64,000 nucleotides of DNA, from assembly GCA_040398425.1 (NCBI GenBank), contig JBBATZ010000002.1, positions 1-64,000 of the forward strand. The letters run 5' to 3'. This document shows positions 45,562 through 53,858 of the stretch, piece after piece. This DNA comes from UBA7672 sp040398425 (GTDB taxonomy: Bacteria; Pseudomonadota; Alphaproteobacteria; Caulobacterales; Hyphomonadaceae). Position 1 is the stretch's first letter. Each line of letters begins with the position of its first letter. The position numbers and the translations under genes were made by a program. The notes beneath the pieces are model-generated. The model was not told the DNA's origin. It searched no databases and saw nothing but the letters and a program-made list of their open reading frames with translations.

Positions 45562-45831
45562 TCAGCTGGCGTCGATATGCAGGGCGTGCAAGCCGGTCTC
45601 GAACTCTGCTTTCAGCGCCTCGTTGACGGCACGATGTCGCGCCAGACGCGATAGCCCCCCAAACGCTGCCGACCGAACCCTCACCGCATAGTGTGTCTCG
45701 CCGCCAGGCGCTGCGCCCGCATGGCCGTGGTGAAGATGCGATTCATCCGCTATATCAAGTTCAACGGGAGAGAAGGCAGCCATAAGAGCGGAACGAATGC
45801 GTTCGCTGCGGCTTGTCAATTCTTGCGCCAT
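45562..45831 (-). CDS. bolA: BolA family protein
   Basis: An 89-residue BolA/IbaG-like protein. Family motifs: ADESHLHHGHAG, THYAVRVRSAAFGGLSRLARHR and the C-terminal VNEALKAEFETGLHALHI. BolA proteins pair with monothiol glutaredoxins in iron-sulphur and stress physiology and can bind DNA. ATG 45831 is only 27 bases from the divergent J-domain gene, an arrangement I recall as frequent in alphaproteobacteria. Confidence 0.88.
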   Translation of the reverse strand: MAQELTSRSERIRSALMAAFSPVELDIADESHLHHGHAGAAPGGETHYAVRVRSAAFGGLSRLARHRAVNEALKAEFETGLHALHIDAS

Positions 45832-45858
45832 TAACAAACACATCCCAAAGTCAGATCC

Positions 45859-46530
45859 ATGTCGGCCGCCGAAGATTACATGCGGGCTTACCGCGTCAAG
45901 TTTGTGGATGTCCGCGTCAACCCCCCGGGTGGACGCCGGAAGGGCGCAGCTTACGTCCAGCGCTGCGAACGCAAGGGCTGTGACGAACTCGGCCTGTGCA
46001 AGGCCCCGAAACCGTTCGCTGCGCGCATCGTGCAGGTTCCCGGCCAGAAGGAAGCGCCCGAGGACCATCACTGGTTCTGCCAGCGCCATGCCGCGGAATA
46101 CAACGAAGAGTTCGATTTCTTCGATGGCATGACGGAAGCTGAAATCACGGCGTTCCAGGCGTCGGCAGGCCATGGCCATAAGCCGACATGGAAGATGGGC
46201 GGTGGTCCGATCGGCGCCGAGGGCAGGGCGGCCCGGATGAATAATCCGCGTTCCTGGCGCGGGGCGAAGAACTGGCTCTATGATGGCCATGTGGGCAAGG
46301 GCGGCGACGAAGCCAATGCCGAAGCCCGCGGCCGCACCCGCCTTCAGACCCGTGCGCTCGACGAAATGGGCCTGCCGCACAACGCCCAGCCTGCTCAGGT
46401 GCGCGAGCGCTATGGCGTGCTGGTGAAACAGTATCACCCCGATTCCAACGGCGGCGACCGCTCGATGGAACACCGCCTCCACGTCGTCATTCGGGCCTTC
46501 AAGGCCCTGAAGTCGAGCGGGCTGGCGTAA
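45859..46530 (+). CDS. J-domain (DnaJ-like) protein with C-terminal J domain
   Basis: A 223-residue protein. The C-terminal 60 residues form a J domain with HPD in VKQYHPDSNGGDRS, which would stimulate an Hsp70. The N-terminal part has four cysteines (RCERKGCDELGLC and FCQRH) that could bind zinc. This reversed architecture is an alphaproteobacterial family usually found next to bolA and cobS. Its client is unknown; help in folding of the neighbouring AAA+ complex is a guess. Confidence 0.85.
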   Translation: MSAAEDYMRAYRVKFVDVRVNPPGGRRKGAAYVQRCERKGCDELGLCKAPKPFAARIVQVPGQKEAPEDHHWFCQRHAAEYNEEFDFFDGMTEAEITAFQASAGHGHKPTWKMGGGPIGAEGRAARMNNPRSWRGAKNWLYDGHVGKGGDEANAEARGRTRLQTRALDEMGLPHNAQPAQVRERYGVLVKQYHPDSNGGDRSMEHRLHVVIRAFKALKSSGLA

Positions 46531-46532
46531 GC

Positions 46533-46910
46533 CTACATGGGCTTGGGTTCCCACAGCTCGATCCGCGTCCCCTCCGGGTCGCTGATGTGGGCGAACTTTC
46601 CGTTCGGCTCGTCCGGCAGGCGTTTCACGTCCACGCCATGCTGCACGCAGCTGGCCAGGATGGCGTCCAGATCATCGACCGCGAAATTGATCATGAAGTC
46701 CTTGGTCGAGGGCTCGAAATAGGTCGTGTCCTGCTTGAATGGGGCGAATACCGTGCCAGCGCCCGCATGCCCGGCCATGGCTTCGGGAGTGAGGAACACG
46801 CCGCCCCAGTGATGGACCTCGAGCCCAATGACATCCCGATACCAGTTGATCAGCGCCGCCGGATCCTTCGACTTGAAGAATATGCCGCCAATTCCAAGAA
46901 CCTTTGCCAT
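46533..46910 (-). CDS. VOC family (glyoxalase-like) protein
   Basis: A 125-residue single-domain vicinal-oxygen-chelate protein: VLGIGGIFFKSKDPAALINWYRDVIGLEV at the start and FAHISDPEGTRIELWEPK at the end, with the metal-ligand-type glutamate in IELWEP. Such proteins range from glyoxalases to antibiotic-binding proteins, and the substrate cannot be deduced. ATG 46910 is the start of the conserved part. It is convergent with the J-domain gene (2 bases) and divergent from cobS. Confidence 0.82.
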   Translation of the reverse strand: MAKVLGIGGIFFKSKDPAALINWYRDVIGLEVHHWGGVFLTPEAMAGHAGAGTVFAPFKQDTTYFEPSTKDFMINFAVDDLDAILASCVQHGVDVKRLPDEPNGKFAHISDPEGTRIELWEPKPM

Positions 46911-47050
46911 GCCGGACCTTTCCCACGCCGCAAGTTTGCGATCAGCAAAGCCCCACAAGCCGGGATGGGCAATCGCCCGAAAGGGTGATTTGCGAGAATT
47001 ATCAGCCGCGATGGGCGGATTCTCGCGACAGCATAGGCCGACGTGCTGCG

Positions 47051-47080
47051 TTGCAATGTGTCCGCCGGTCCGCCTATATC
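47051..47080 (+). promoter_or_regulatory. Candidate promoter of cobS
   Basis: TTGCAA at 47051-47056 and TATATC at 47075-47080 are 18 bases apart, 30 bases upstream of the cobS ATG in the 200-base gap to the divergent VOC gene. Confidence 0.45.
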
Positions 47081-47110
47081 AGGTCCAAGGATACGAGAGA
47101 TTTTCCGCCC

Positions 47111-48094
47111 ATGGCTGTGACTGACCCTTCTGACGCCCTGATTTCGCTCGTGCCGACGAAAGAGCTCGACGCGAAGAAGACATTCGGGATCGACCTCGAC
47201 TGGAAAGTGCCGGCCTTCGCCGAGCGCTCGTCCTACGTACCGGACCATGATCCGGCCTACCGTTTCGATCCGCAGACCACGCGGGCGATCCTCGCGGGCT
47301 TCAAGTTCAATCGCCGCGTGATGATCCAGGGCTATCACGGCACCGGCAAGTCGACCCACATCGAGCAGGTCGCCTCGCGGCTCAACTGGCCGCTGATCCG
47401 CATCAACCTCGACAGCCACGTGTCGCGCATCGATCTCGTCGGCAAGGACGCCATCGTTCTCAAGGACGGCAAGCAGATCACCGAATTCCGGGAAGGCATC
47501 CTTCCCTGGGCGCTGCAACGCCCGATCGCCCTCGTGTTCGACGAATACGACGCCGGCCGTCCGGACGTGATGTTCGTCATCCAGCGCATTCTCGAAGCCT
47601 CGGGCCAATTGACGCTGCTCGACCAGAATCGCGTGATGAAGCCACACCCGAACTTCCGTCTGTTTGCCACCACCAACACAGTCGGCCTCGGCGACACGAC
47701 GGGCCTCTATCACGGCACACAACAGCTCAACCAGGGCCAACTCGACCGCTGGTCCATCGTCTCGACGCTTAACTATCTCGAGCACGATGCCGAAGTGGAG
47801 ATCGTCGCCGCCAAGGTTCCAGACCTCGACAAGGCGACCATCGGCAAGATGGTGCGCGTCGCCGATATGACCCGGAATGGCTTCATCGCTGGCGACATCT
47901 CGACCGTGATGAGCCCGCGGACCGTCATCACCTGGGGTGAGAACACGCTGATCTTCGGGGATATCGGTCTCGCCTTCCGCATGACGTTCGTGAACAAGTG
48001 CGACGAGCTTGAACGCCCGGCCATCGCCGAGTTCTACCAGCGCGCCTTCGCGAAAGAATTGCCCGAGAGCGCCGCCATGGTGAAGGTGGCGTGA
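47111..48094 (+). CDS. cobS: CobS-type MoxR-family AAA+ ATPase (cobaltochelatase subunit)
   Basis: A 327-residue AAA+ protein: Walker A GYHGTGKS at 74-81, Walker B ALVFDEYD at 140-147, and sensor-region FATTNTVGLGDTTGLYHGT. It matches CobS of the aerobic CobNST cobaltochelatase, which drives Co insertion into hydrogenobyrinate diamide. CobS/CobT are also kept in alphaproteobacteria that do not make B12, and no cobN or other cob genes are in this window, so the role may be different here. ATG 47111 has no overlapping upstream gene. The stop overlaps the next gene as GTGA. Confidence 0.9.
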   Translation: MAVTDPSDALISLVPTKELDAKKTFGIDLDWKVPAFAERSSYVPDHDPAYRFDPQTTRAILAGFKFNRRVMIQGYHGTGKSTHIEQVASRLNWPLIRINLDSHVSRIDLVGKDAIVLKDGKQITEFREGILPWALQRPIALVFDEYDAGRPDVMFVIQRILEASGQLTLLDQNRVMKPHPNFRLFATTNTVGLGDTTGLYHGTQQLNQGQLDRWSIVSTLNYLEHDAEVEIVAAKVPDLDKATIGKMVRVADMTRNGFIAGDISTVMSPRTVITWGENTLIFGDIGLAFRMTFVNKCDELERPAIAEFYQRAFAKELPESAAMVKVA

Positions 48095-48621
48095 CCGATC
48101 TGATCGTCACCCGCGCAACGCCCGCCGATGCGCCTGATCTCGGCATCATCGGACCGGCCGCGTACGCCGCCGCCTACCACGATGACTGGGATGATGCGGT
48201 CGGCTTCTTTCAGCAGCTGAAGACGTTCGGCGCCGAGGCGATGCTGGCGACGTTGGCGCGAGCCGATGCGCGCGTGTGGATCGCGCGGCAGGATGGTGTC
48301 GGCGTGGGCTTCCTCACCATGTTCGTGGGCTCGCTCGAGCCGCTCAACCACAAGGCGGGCGGGGCGGAGATCCCGCGTATCTATCTGCTTCCCGGCGCGC
48401 GCCGCGGCGGCATCGGCAAGAAGCTGCTCGAAGCTGCCGAGGCTCAGGCGAAGGCAGACGGATGCAGCCATGTCTGGCTCGATGTGATGGAGCATGCCGA
48501 ATGGGCCCGCGCCGCCTACGAGCGCTGGGGTTTTGCCGATATCGGCAGCAAGACATTTTCGGGTGGTCTGCGTCAGGGCCGTAGCCGCGCCATGCGCGTG
48601 ATGGTCAAGGACCTGAAATAG
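48091..48621 (+). CDS. GNAT family N-acetyltransferase
   Basis: A 176-residue GNAT protein with the acetyl-CoA motif LLPGARRGGIGKKLLEAAEAQAK and the later ARAAYERWGF, typical of RimI-like enzymes. Substrate unknown. It starts at a GTG overlapping the cobS stop (GTGA), so it is translated with cobS. Confidence 0.85.
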   Translation: MTDLIVTRATPADAPDLGIIGPAAYAAAYHDDWDDAVGFFQQLKTFGAEAMLATLARADARVWIARQDGVGVGFLTMFVGSLEPLNHKAGGAEIPRIYLLPGARRGGIGKKLLEAAEAQAKADGCSHVWLDVMEHAEWARAAYERWGFADIGSKTFSGGLRQGRSRAMRVMVKDLK

Positions 48622-48671
48622 CGCCGCATTTGCGGAGCGCTATTCGTGTGCGGCGCCGCGGGAGCGATGCG

Positions 48672-48854
48672 ATGGACTGGAAGCTGCTTCTTATCGGCGC
48701 GGTCATGCTGGTAGCCGGGGGGCTGCTGGCGTGGCGCTTCCGCACATCGAACTTTGGCAGCCAGCCCGGACCGGGATGCGCAATGGCAGTCGCTTTGCTG
48801 GTGCTGTTGACCGGCATACTTACAGTCGGCGTAGGACTCTTCTTCAAAGTTTGA
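48672..48854 (+). CDS. Small hypothetical membrane protein
   Basis: A 60-residue protein with two hydrophobic helices (about 4-21 and 36-57) joined by a short polar loop containing GPGC. GGAG at 48661-48664 lies 7 bases before the ATG. Family not recognised. It sits in the cobS-to-cobT run of plus-strand genes. Confidence 0.6.
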   Translation: MDWKLLLIGAVMLVAGGLLAWRFRTSNFGSQPGPGCAMAVALLVLLTGILTVGVGLFFKV

Positions 48855-48880
48855 GCCGCGCGAGGCACGGAGCCCCCCTG

Positions 48881-49573
48881 ATGACCAAAGGCGACATGAT
48901 CCGCGTCAACAGCCGCGACGGCTTCACCTTCGACGCCTATCACGTGGAAGCACAGGGCCCCCGCAAGGGCGGCGTGATCGTCGTGCAGGAGATTTTCGGC
49001 CTTTCCGACCACATCAGGGAAATGGCCGAGCGTCTTGGCGCGGCGGGATACGAAGCTATTGCACCATCGATGTACGATCGTGCGGCGCCCGGCTTCATCG
49101 TGCAGCCTGCAGACGTGGAAGCCAACATGGCGCGCGGCGTCGAACTGGCTATGGGCAACGGCCCCGAGAACGCGATGAACGATATCGGCGGCGTCTTCGA
49201 TGTGCTGTCGAAGGCGGGCAAGGTCTGCATCACCGGCTATTGCTATGGCGGCACAATGAGCTGGCTGGCCGGCTCGCGGATCGAGGGCCTCGCAGCGGCG
49301 TCCTGCTATTATGGTGGCAACATTGCGCAGATGGTCGGCATGACGCCGAAGTGCCCGACGATCTGCCATTTCGGCGCCAAGGATGCGCACATCCCGCTGG
49401 TGGGCGCCGTGGACAAGATCCAGGCGGCGCATCCAGACATTCCCGTCCATGTTTATGATGCCGGTCATGGCTTTGCGCGCAAGAATTCGCAGGACTATGA
49501 CGCCGCGTCCGACGCGGTGGAGTTTGATCGGACGATCGCGCTGTTCGATAAAGCCTGGGCGGACCAGGCCTGA
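48881..49573 (+). CDS. Dienelactone hydrolase family protein
   Basis: A 230-residue alpha/beta hydrolase with the dienelactone hydrolase layout: VIVVQEIFGLSDHIREMAERLAAAGY-type opening, cysteine nucleophile in GYCYGGTM, acid in GAKDAHIPL and histidine in YDAGHGF. These enzymes hydrolyse carboxymethylenebutenolide or similar lactones and esters. No chlorocatechol genes are nearby, so the true substrate is uncertain. It is cytoplasmic (no signal peptide), in contrast with the second family member at 55.6 kb. Its stop overlaps the next start (TGATG). Confidence 0.87.
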   Translation: MTKGDMIRVNSRDGFTFDAYHVEAQGPRKGGVIVVQEIFGLSDHIREMAERLGAAGYEAIAPSMYDRAAPGFIVQPADVEANMARGVELAMGNGPENAMNDIGGVFDVLSKAGKVCITGYCYGGTMSWLAGSRIEGLAAASCYYGGNIAQMVGMTPKCPTICHFGAKDAHIPLVGAVDKIQAAHPDIPVHVYDAGHGFARKNSQDYDAASDAVEFDRTIALFDKAWADQA

Positions 49574-50121
49574 TGCAGCTGATCTTCATCTGGGGCGGCG
49601 CGGCCTCGGGCAAGCTGACGGTTGCGAAGGAATTGGTGCGGCTGACGTCGCTACCGCTGTTTCACAACCACCTCGTCGTCGACGCATTGCTCGAGCGCCT
49701 GGAATTCGGCGAACCCGAATTCGTGCGCTTGCGCGAACAGATGTGGATGGCGGGGTTCGAGACCGCCGCCGGCCAGGGCCGCTCGCTGATCTTCACCTTC
49801 GCGCCTGAGCCCAGCGTGCCGGACGGCTTCACGGATCGCGTGCAAGCGCTTGTGGAAGGTCTCGGTGGCAGGGTGCGCTACGTCCGTCTTGTCCTGTCCG
49901 AAGGCGAGCAGGAGATGCGCATAACGAACGAGAGCCGCAACCAGTTCAGGAAGCTGGCGTCACGCGAACTCTTGAGGGAGATGCGGCCTCAGTTTCTGGA
50001 GGCTGAGGCAGGGATGCCGGCTGCGGAACTCGTGATCGACACAGAACAGGATGATCCAGAAACGAGTGCGCGCCGGATAGGGGCGGCCTTTGGTCTCGCA
50101 ATCCTGTCCGGAGCGGTTTGA
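49573..50121 (+). CDS. P-loop kinase-like protein
   Basis: A 182-residue protein with a Walker A of the form GGAASGKLT at residues 9-17. Leucine rather than Ser/Thr follows the lysine, a variant seen in shikimate-kinase-like proteins of unknown substrate. Other parts: FHNHLVVDALLERL, and a lid-like region with RNQFRKLASRE. It probably phosphorylates a small molecule. Its ATG overlaps the dienelactone hydrolase stop. Confidence 0.7.
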   Translation: MQLIFIWGGAASGKLTVAKELVRLTSLPLFHNHLVVDALLERLEFGEPEFVRLREQMWMAGFETAAGQGRSLIFTFAPEPSVPDGFTDRVQALVEGLGGRVRYVRLVLSEGEQEMRITNESRNQFRKLASRELLREMRPQFLEAEAGMPAAELVIDTEQDDPETSARRIGAAFGLAILSGAV

Positions 50122-50179
50122 GCAACCCGCCTGGCCTTTGGCCGTGCGCCTCGAAAAGGCGGACTGCGCTGTGCTGGGG

Positions 50180-50380
50180 TTAGTTGTCGTCTGCGACCGT
50201 GCCGGCGATGGCGCCAGCCGCGGCACCGATGGCTGCGCCGGTCTGCGCATCGCCATTGCCGGTATTGTTGCCAATCGCGGCGCCAGCCGCGCCGCCGAGG
50301 GCCGCCCCACCAAGCGTGGAGCAGGCGGCCAGCGACGATGCGGCGAGGACGGCGGCGATAAGGGTTTTGACGGATTTCAT
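50180..50380 (-). CDS. Glycine-zipper lipoprotein
   Basis: A 66-residue protein with a signal peptide and lipobox SLAAC (Cys20), followed by a glycine/alanine zipper (GGAALGGAAGAAIGNNTGNGDAQ...GAAIGAAAGAIAG). Such small zipper lipoproteins (YMGG/Gly-zipper type) sit in the outer membrane. ATG 50380 is fixed by the signal peptide. It is divergent from cobT and convergent with the kinase-like gene. Confidence 0.75.
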   Translation of the reverse strand: MKSVKTLIAAVLAASSLAACSTLGGAALGGAAGAAIGNNTGNGDAQTGAAIGAAAGAIAGTVADDN

Positions 50381-50526
50381 ATGCGGGCTCCAAAATCTCC
50401 ATCCACCAACGCTCGCTGGCCCCGGGTGTTCCTTGATTACGGAAAGACCAGATTCGGCCTGGCGCGACCGTTCGGCCAAGCTTCCGGGCCTTCCCAGCGG
50501 GGCGGGGTCGCCCTAAACGTGATGCC

Positions 50527-52518
50527 ATGAGCAGGCCCATAGACCATTCGGATGTTTTCAAGTCCGCCCTCAGCGCCGCCACGCGCGCGATCGCAGGGCA
50601 GGACGAGCTTGCGGTTGATTTCTCCGTCGACGGCGGACGCGTCCAGGACGGACAGATCACGCTCACCACGCCGCCGAAGGACCTGACGCCGATGGCGGCG
50701 GCGCGGGCGCGTGGACAGGCAGACGCGCTGGCGCTTCGTGTCGCGCACCACAATACCAAGGCGCACGCCAGGGCGATGCCCCAGCGCGAGGATGCGCGCC
50801 GGCTGTTCGAGGCTGCTGAACGCGCCCGCATCGAATCCATCGGTGCGGCAGTGATGGACGGCATGGCGGAAAATCTCGACGCGGTCCTGCAACAGCGCTG
50901 CGAGCGCGCCGGCTATGCGCGTGTCACCGACAAGGCGCGCGCGCCGATGGATGACGCCCTCGAATTCGTGCTGCGTGAAGTGCTCACCGGTCGCAAGCTG
51001 CCCCCCGCCGCCGAAAGCGTTGCCGAGCTGTGGCGGGCAGAGCTGAACGAGAGGGCTGCGGGTCCGCTGGCGAAGGCGCGCGAGAGCCTGAACGACCAGA
51101 AGGCGTTCTCCTCCCTGATGCGAGATCTTCTCCGCGACCTCGGCCTCGGCGACGAGACATCGAGCGTCAAGGAAAGTGAAGACGAGAAGGGCGAGGAAGA
51201 AGAAGAAGGCGAAGCCAAGACCGAAGCTTCCGACGACTCGGAAGGGGACGGCGAGGGGGAAGGCGAGGCGCAGGAACAGGATTCCAGCGACGCCGGCGAC
51301 GGCGAGCCGGGCGACCAGATCGAGGCGACTGCCGCTGAAGATTCCGACGCCGATGTGGAAGCCGCCGAGACTGACGACGAGGAAGACGCAACGCCCCTGC
51401 GCCCAAACTGGCGCGACAGCGATGCGTTCAGGTCGGAGTACAAGGCCTTCACCACCGCCCACGACGAGGTGAAGACCGCCGACGAACTCTGCGATCCCGA
51501 AGAGCTCACGCGCCTGCGCGCCTATCTGGATGCACAGCTGCAGGGATTGCAGGGCGCTGTGTCGCGTCTCGCCAACCGCCTGCAACGACGCCTGATGGCG
51601 CAGCAGAACCGTTCCTGGATGTTCGACCTGGAAGAAGGCGTGCTCGACACTGCGCGCCTCACCCGCGTCATCGTCGACCCGACTGCGCCCCTGTCCTTCA
51701 AGATGGAAGACGAGAGCAAGTTCCGTGACACCGTGGTCACGCTCCTTCTCGATAACTCCGGCTCGATGCGCGGCCGCCCCATCATGGTCGCAGCCCTGTG
51801 CGCCGACATTCTCGCACGTACGCTCGAGCGCTGTGGCGTGAAGGTGGAGATTCTCGGCTTCACGACGCAGGCCTGGAAGGGTGGGCTCTCCCGCGAAGAC
51901 TGGATCAAGGCGGGCAAGCCCGCGACGCCCGGCCGCCTCAACGACCTGCGCCACATCATCTACAAATCCGCAGATGCACCGTGGCGTCGCGTGCGTCGCA
52001 ATCTCGGCCTGATGATGCGCGAAGGCCTGCTCAAGGAAAACATCGACGGCGAGGCGCTGCTCTGGGCGCATGACCGCCTTATGGCGCGCGCCGAACAGCG
52101 CAAGATCCTCATGGTGATTTCAGATGGTGCGCCGGTCGATGACTCGACACTGTCGGTGAACGTCGGCAACCCGCTGGAAAAACACCTGCGCGAAGTCATC
52201 GCACACATTGAAGGCGTGTCGCCGGTCGAACTGATCGCGGTCGGCATCGGCCACGATGTCACGCGCTGGTATCGCCGCGCTGTCACCATCGTCGAGGCCG
52301 AACAGCTCGGCGGCGTGATGACCGACAAGCTGGCCGAACTCTTCAGCGAAGAAGGCGCACGCGCCGCTAAATCGTCCTCCCAGGGCGCATCCCCCCGCGG
52401 TTCGTCTCAGCGCGGCTCGCGCGGCAGTGTCGCCGGCGCCGCTGCGGCGGCGGCAAGCCGCGCCGTGAAGCGCACCACGTTCGGCGAAGTTGCGAAGGGT
52501 CGGAGAACCGGCGCTTGA
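50527..52518 (+). CDS. cobT: CobT-type VWA protein (cobaltochelatase subunit)
   Basis: A 663-residue protein in three parts: a helical N-terminal region (1-210), a strongly acidic low-complexity stretch (about 214-290, mostly Glu/Asp/Gly/Ala) and a C-terminal VWA domain with MIDAS motif DNSGS at 409-413 and ISDGAPVDDST. CobT is the partner of CobS; together they form the AAA+/VWA chaperone of CobN. The C-terminal 50 residues are Ser/Arg/Ala-rich, unlike the family core. It is 2.4 kb downstream of cobS, split from it by unrelated genes. The stop overlaps a TTG start of the next gene. Confidence 0.9.
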   Translation: MSRPIDHSDVFKSALSAATRAIAGQDELAVDFSVDGGRVQDGQITLTTPPKDLTPMAAARARGQADALALRVAHHNTKAHARAMPQREDARRLFEAAERARIESIGAAVMDGMAENLDAVLQQRCERAGYARVTDKARAPMDDALEFVLREVLTGRKLPPAAESVAELWRAELNERAAGPLAKARESLNDQKAFSSLMRDLLRDLGLGDETSSVKESEDEKGEEEEEGEAKTEASDDSEGDGEGEGEAQEQDSSDAGDGEPGDQIEATAAEDSDADVEAAETDDEEDATPLRPNWRDSDAFRSEYKAFTTAHDEVKTADELCDPEELTRLRAYLDAQLQGLQGAVSRLANRLQRRLMAQQNRSWMFDLEEGVLDTARLTRVIVDPTAPLSFKMEDESKFRDTVVTLLLDNSGSMRGRPIMVAALCADILARTLERCGVKVEILGFTTQAWKGGLSREDWIKAGKPATPGRLNDLRHIIYKSADAPWRRVRRNLGLMMREGLLKENIDGEALLWAHDRLMARAEQRKILMVISDGAPVDDSTLSVNVGNPLEKHLREVIAHIEGVSPVELIAVGIGHDVTRWYRRAVTIVEAEQLGGVMTDKLAELFSEEGARAAKSSSQGASPRGSSQRGSRGSVAGAAAAAASRAVKRTTFGEVAKGRRTGA

Positions 52519-53795
52519 AGGCTTGGCTCGCCGGCCTTGCAGTTTTTGTGCTGGCGGGCTGCGCAGGCCTCGGCGGGAGCAACACCATGACGCTCGATAC
52601 GCTGGCGCGTGACTATGTCCGGCTGGTCCTGGAGATCGACGCGCATGAGAGCGGCTATGTCGACGCCTATTTTGGCCCCGACGACTGGCGCCAAGATGCG
52701 CGCCGCAATCCCCGCGAGCGCCCGGCGCTGAAGCGCGAAGCTGATCGCATCAAGGCGGCGCTTCCTGCCTTCGTCGTTGCCGGCGGCGAACAGGGCCAGC
52801 GCGCCAGGGTCCTTCTTGCAGATGTTTCCAGCGCGCGCTTCCGGCTCGACATGATCGATGGCAAGCGCGTCCCCTTCGCCGATGAGGCCGAGCGCCTGTT
52901 CGCCCTGCGGCCAGACCTCAAGCCGCTCTCCCGTTTCAATGACGCGCTGGCGCGGATTGACGCGCTGATACCGGGGTCGGAGCCCCTGTCCGAGCGCGTC
53001 GAAAATTTCCGCACGCGCTATTCCATTCCCGACGAGCGTGTGCAGCTCGTGATGGATGCGGCCATCGCCGAGTGCCGCAAACGCACCGCGGCGCACATTC
53101 CGCTGCCACCCGGCGAGAGCTTTTCGATGGAGCTTGTGAAGGGCCAATCGTGGGGTGCGTACAATTATTACCTTGGCGGCAATCAGAGCCTCATCCAGAT
53201 CAACACAGATTTGCCAGTCTCGATCGGCAACGCGCTCATCCTCGCCTGCCATGAGGGTTATCCCGGCCATCACGTGCAGGGCATCTTCAATGAGCGCAGT
53301 TATCGCGACCGCGGCTGGGCCGAGTATTCCGTGGCGCCGCTCTATGCCCCGGCAGCGCCCCTGAACGAGGGCGGGGCGGATTTCGGCGTCGAACTCGCTT
53401 TTCCCGGTGACGAGCGCCTGAAGTTCGAGATGGAGGTCCTCTATCCGCTCGCCGGGCTTGATCCGCAGACAGCGCCGGCCTTCGACGCCCTGCGCGAGGC
53501 GACGGCGAAGCTTGATGGCGCCCTGCTGAAGATATCACAGATGCAACTCGACGGCGAAATCGACCGCGAAGCTGCGATCACGCTCGTTCAGAGATATCGC
53601 CTCGCGTCCCGCGATGTCGCCGCGCAGTCGCTGGAGTTTGATCGCAAGTACCGGTCCTATGTGATCAACTATTCCGTCGGGGAGGCGCTGGTGCGCGGCT
53701 ATGTTGATCGTCACGGCCACGACCCAGAATCGCGCTGGGCTGCCTACATCCATATTCTGTCTCAACCGACCTTGCCGGCTGACCTGCGCAACTGA
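52515..53795 (+). CDS. DUF885-type lipoprotein with a metallopeptidase-like motif
   Basis: A 426-residue protein starting at TTG 52515 (TTGA overlap with the cobT stop). It has a lipobox VLAGC near residue 16 and the motif HEGYPGHH at 246-252, of the HExxxGHH kind found in DUF885 proteins, which resemble gluzincin peptidases. Later come EGGADFGVELAF and a YSVGEALV near the C-terminus. It is probably a periplasmic peptidase-like enzyme. Overlap with cobT implies co-translation, but no functional link is known. Confidence 0.75.
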   Translation: MKAWLAGLAVFVLAGCAGLGGSNTMTLDTLARDYVRLVLEIDAHESGYVDAYFGPDDWRQDARRNPRERPALKREADRIKAALPAFVVAGGEQGQRARVLLADVSSARFRLDMIDGKRVPFADEAERLFALRPDLKPLSRFNDALARIDALIPGSEPLSERVENFRTRYSIPDERVQLVMDAAIAECRKRTAAHIPLPPGESFSMELVKGQSWGAYNYYLGGNQSLIQINTDLPVSIGNALILACHEGYPGHHVQGIFNERSYRDRGWAEYSVAPLYAPAAPLNEGGADFGVELAFPGDERLKFEMEVLYPLAGLDPQTAPAFDALREATAKLDGALLKISQMQLDGEIDREAAITLVQRYRLASRDVAAQSLEFDRKYRSYVINYSVGEALVRGYVDRHGHDPESRWAAYIHILSQPTLPADLRN

Positions 53796-53858
53796 CCTTG
53801 CCGCTTGAGCGCGCGTTCGCGACGGGGCAAGACGAACGGCATAAACGTCCGGGATCAA

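Noticed and set aside
51167..51400. Repetitive GA-rich stretch that looks like a repeat array
   Set aside because: It encodes the acidic low-complexity linker of CobT; there are no regular direct repeats with spacers, so it is not a CRISPR or a tandem repeat locus.
50437..52071. 544-codon minus-strand frame opposite cobT
   Set aside because: Shadow of cobT; long open antisense frames are expected in high-GC coding DNA and no motif supports it.
47111..52518. Reading cobS/cobT as proof of de novo B12 synthesis
   Set aside because: No cobN or corrin-ring genes are seen, and the window carries a B12 import operon; CobS/CobT alone are not diagnostic.
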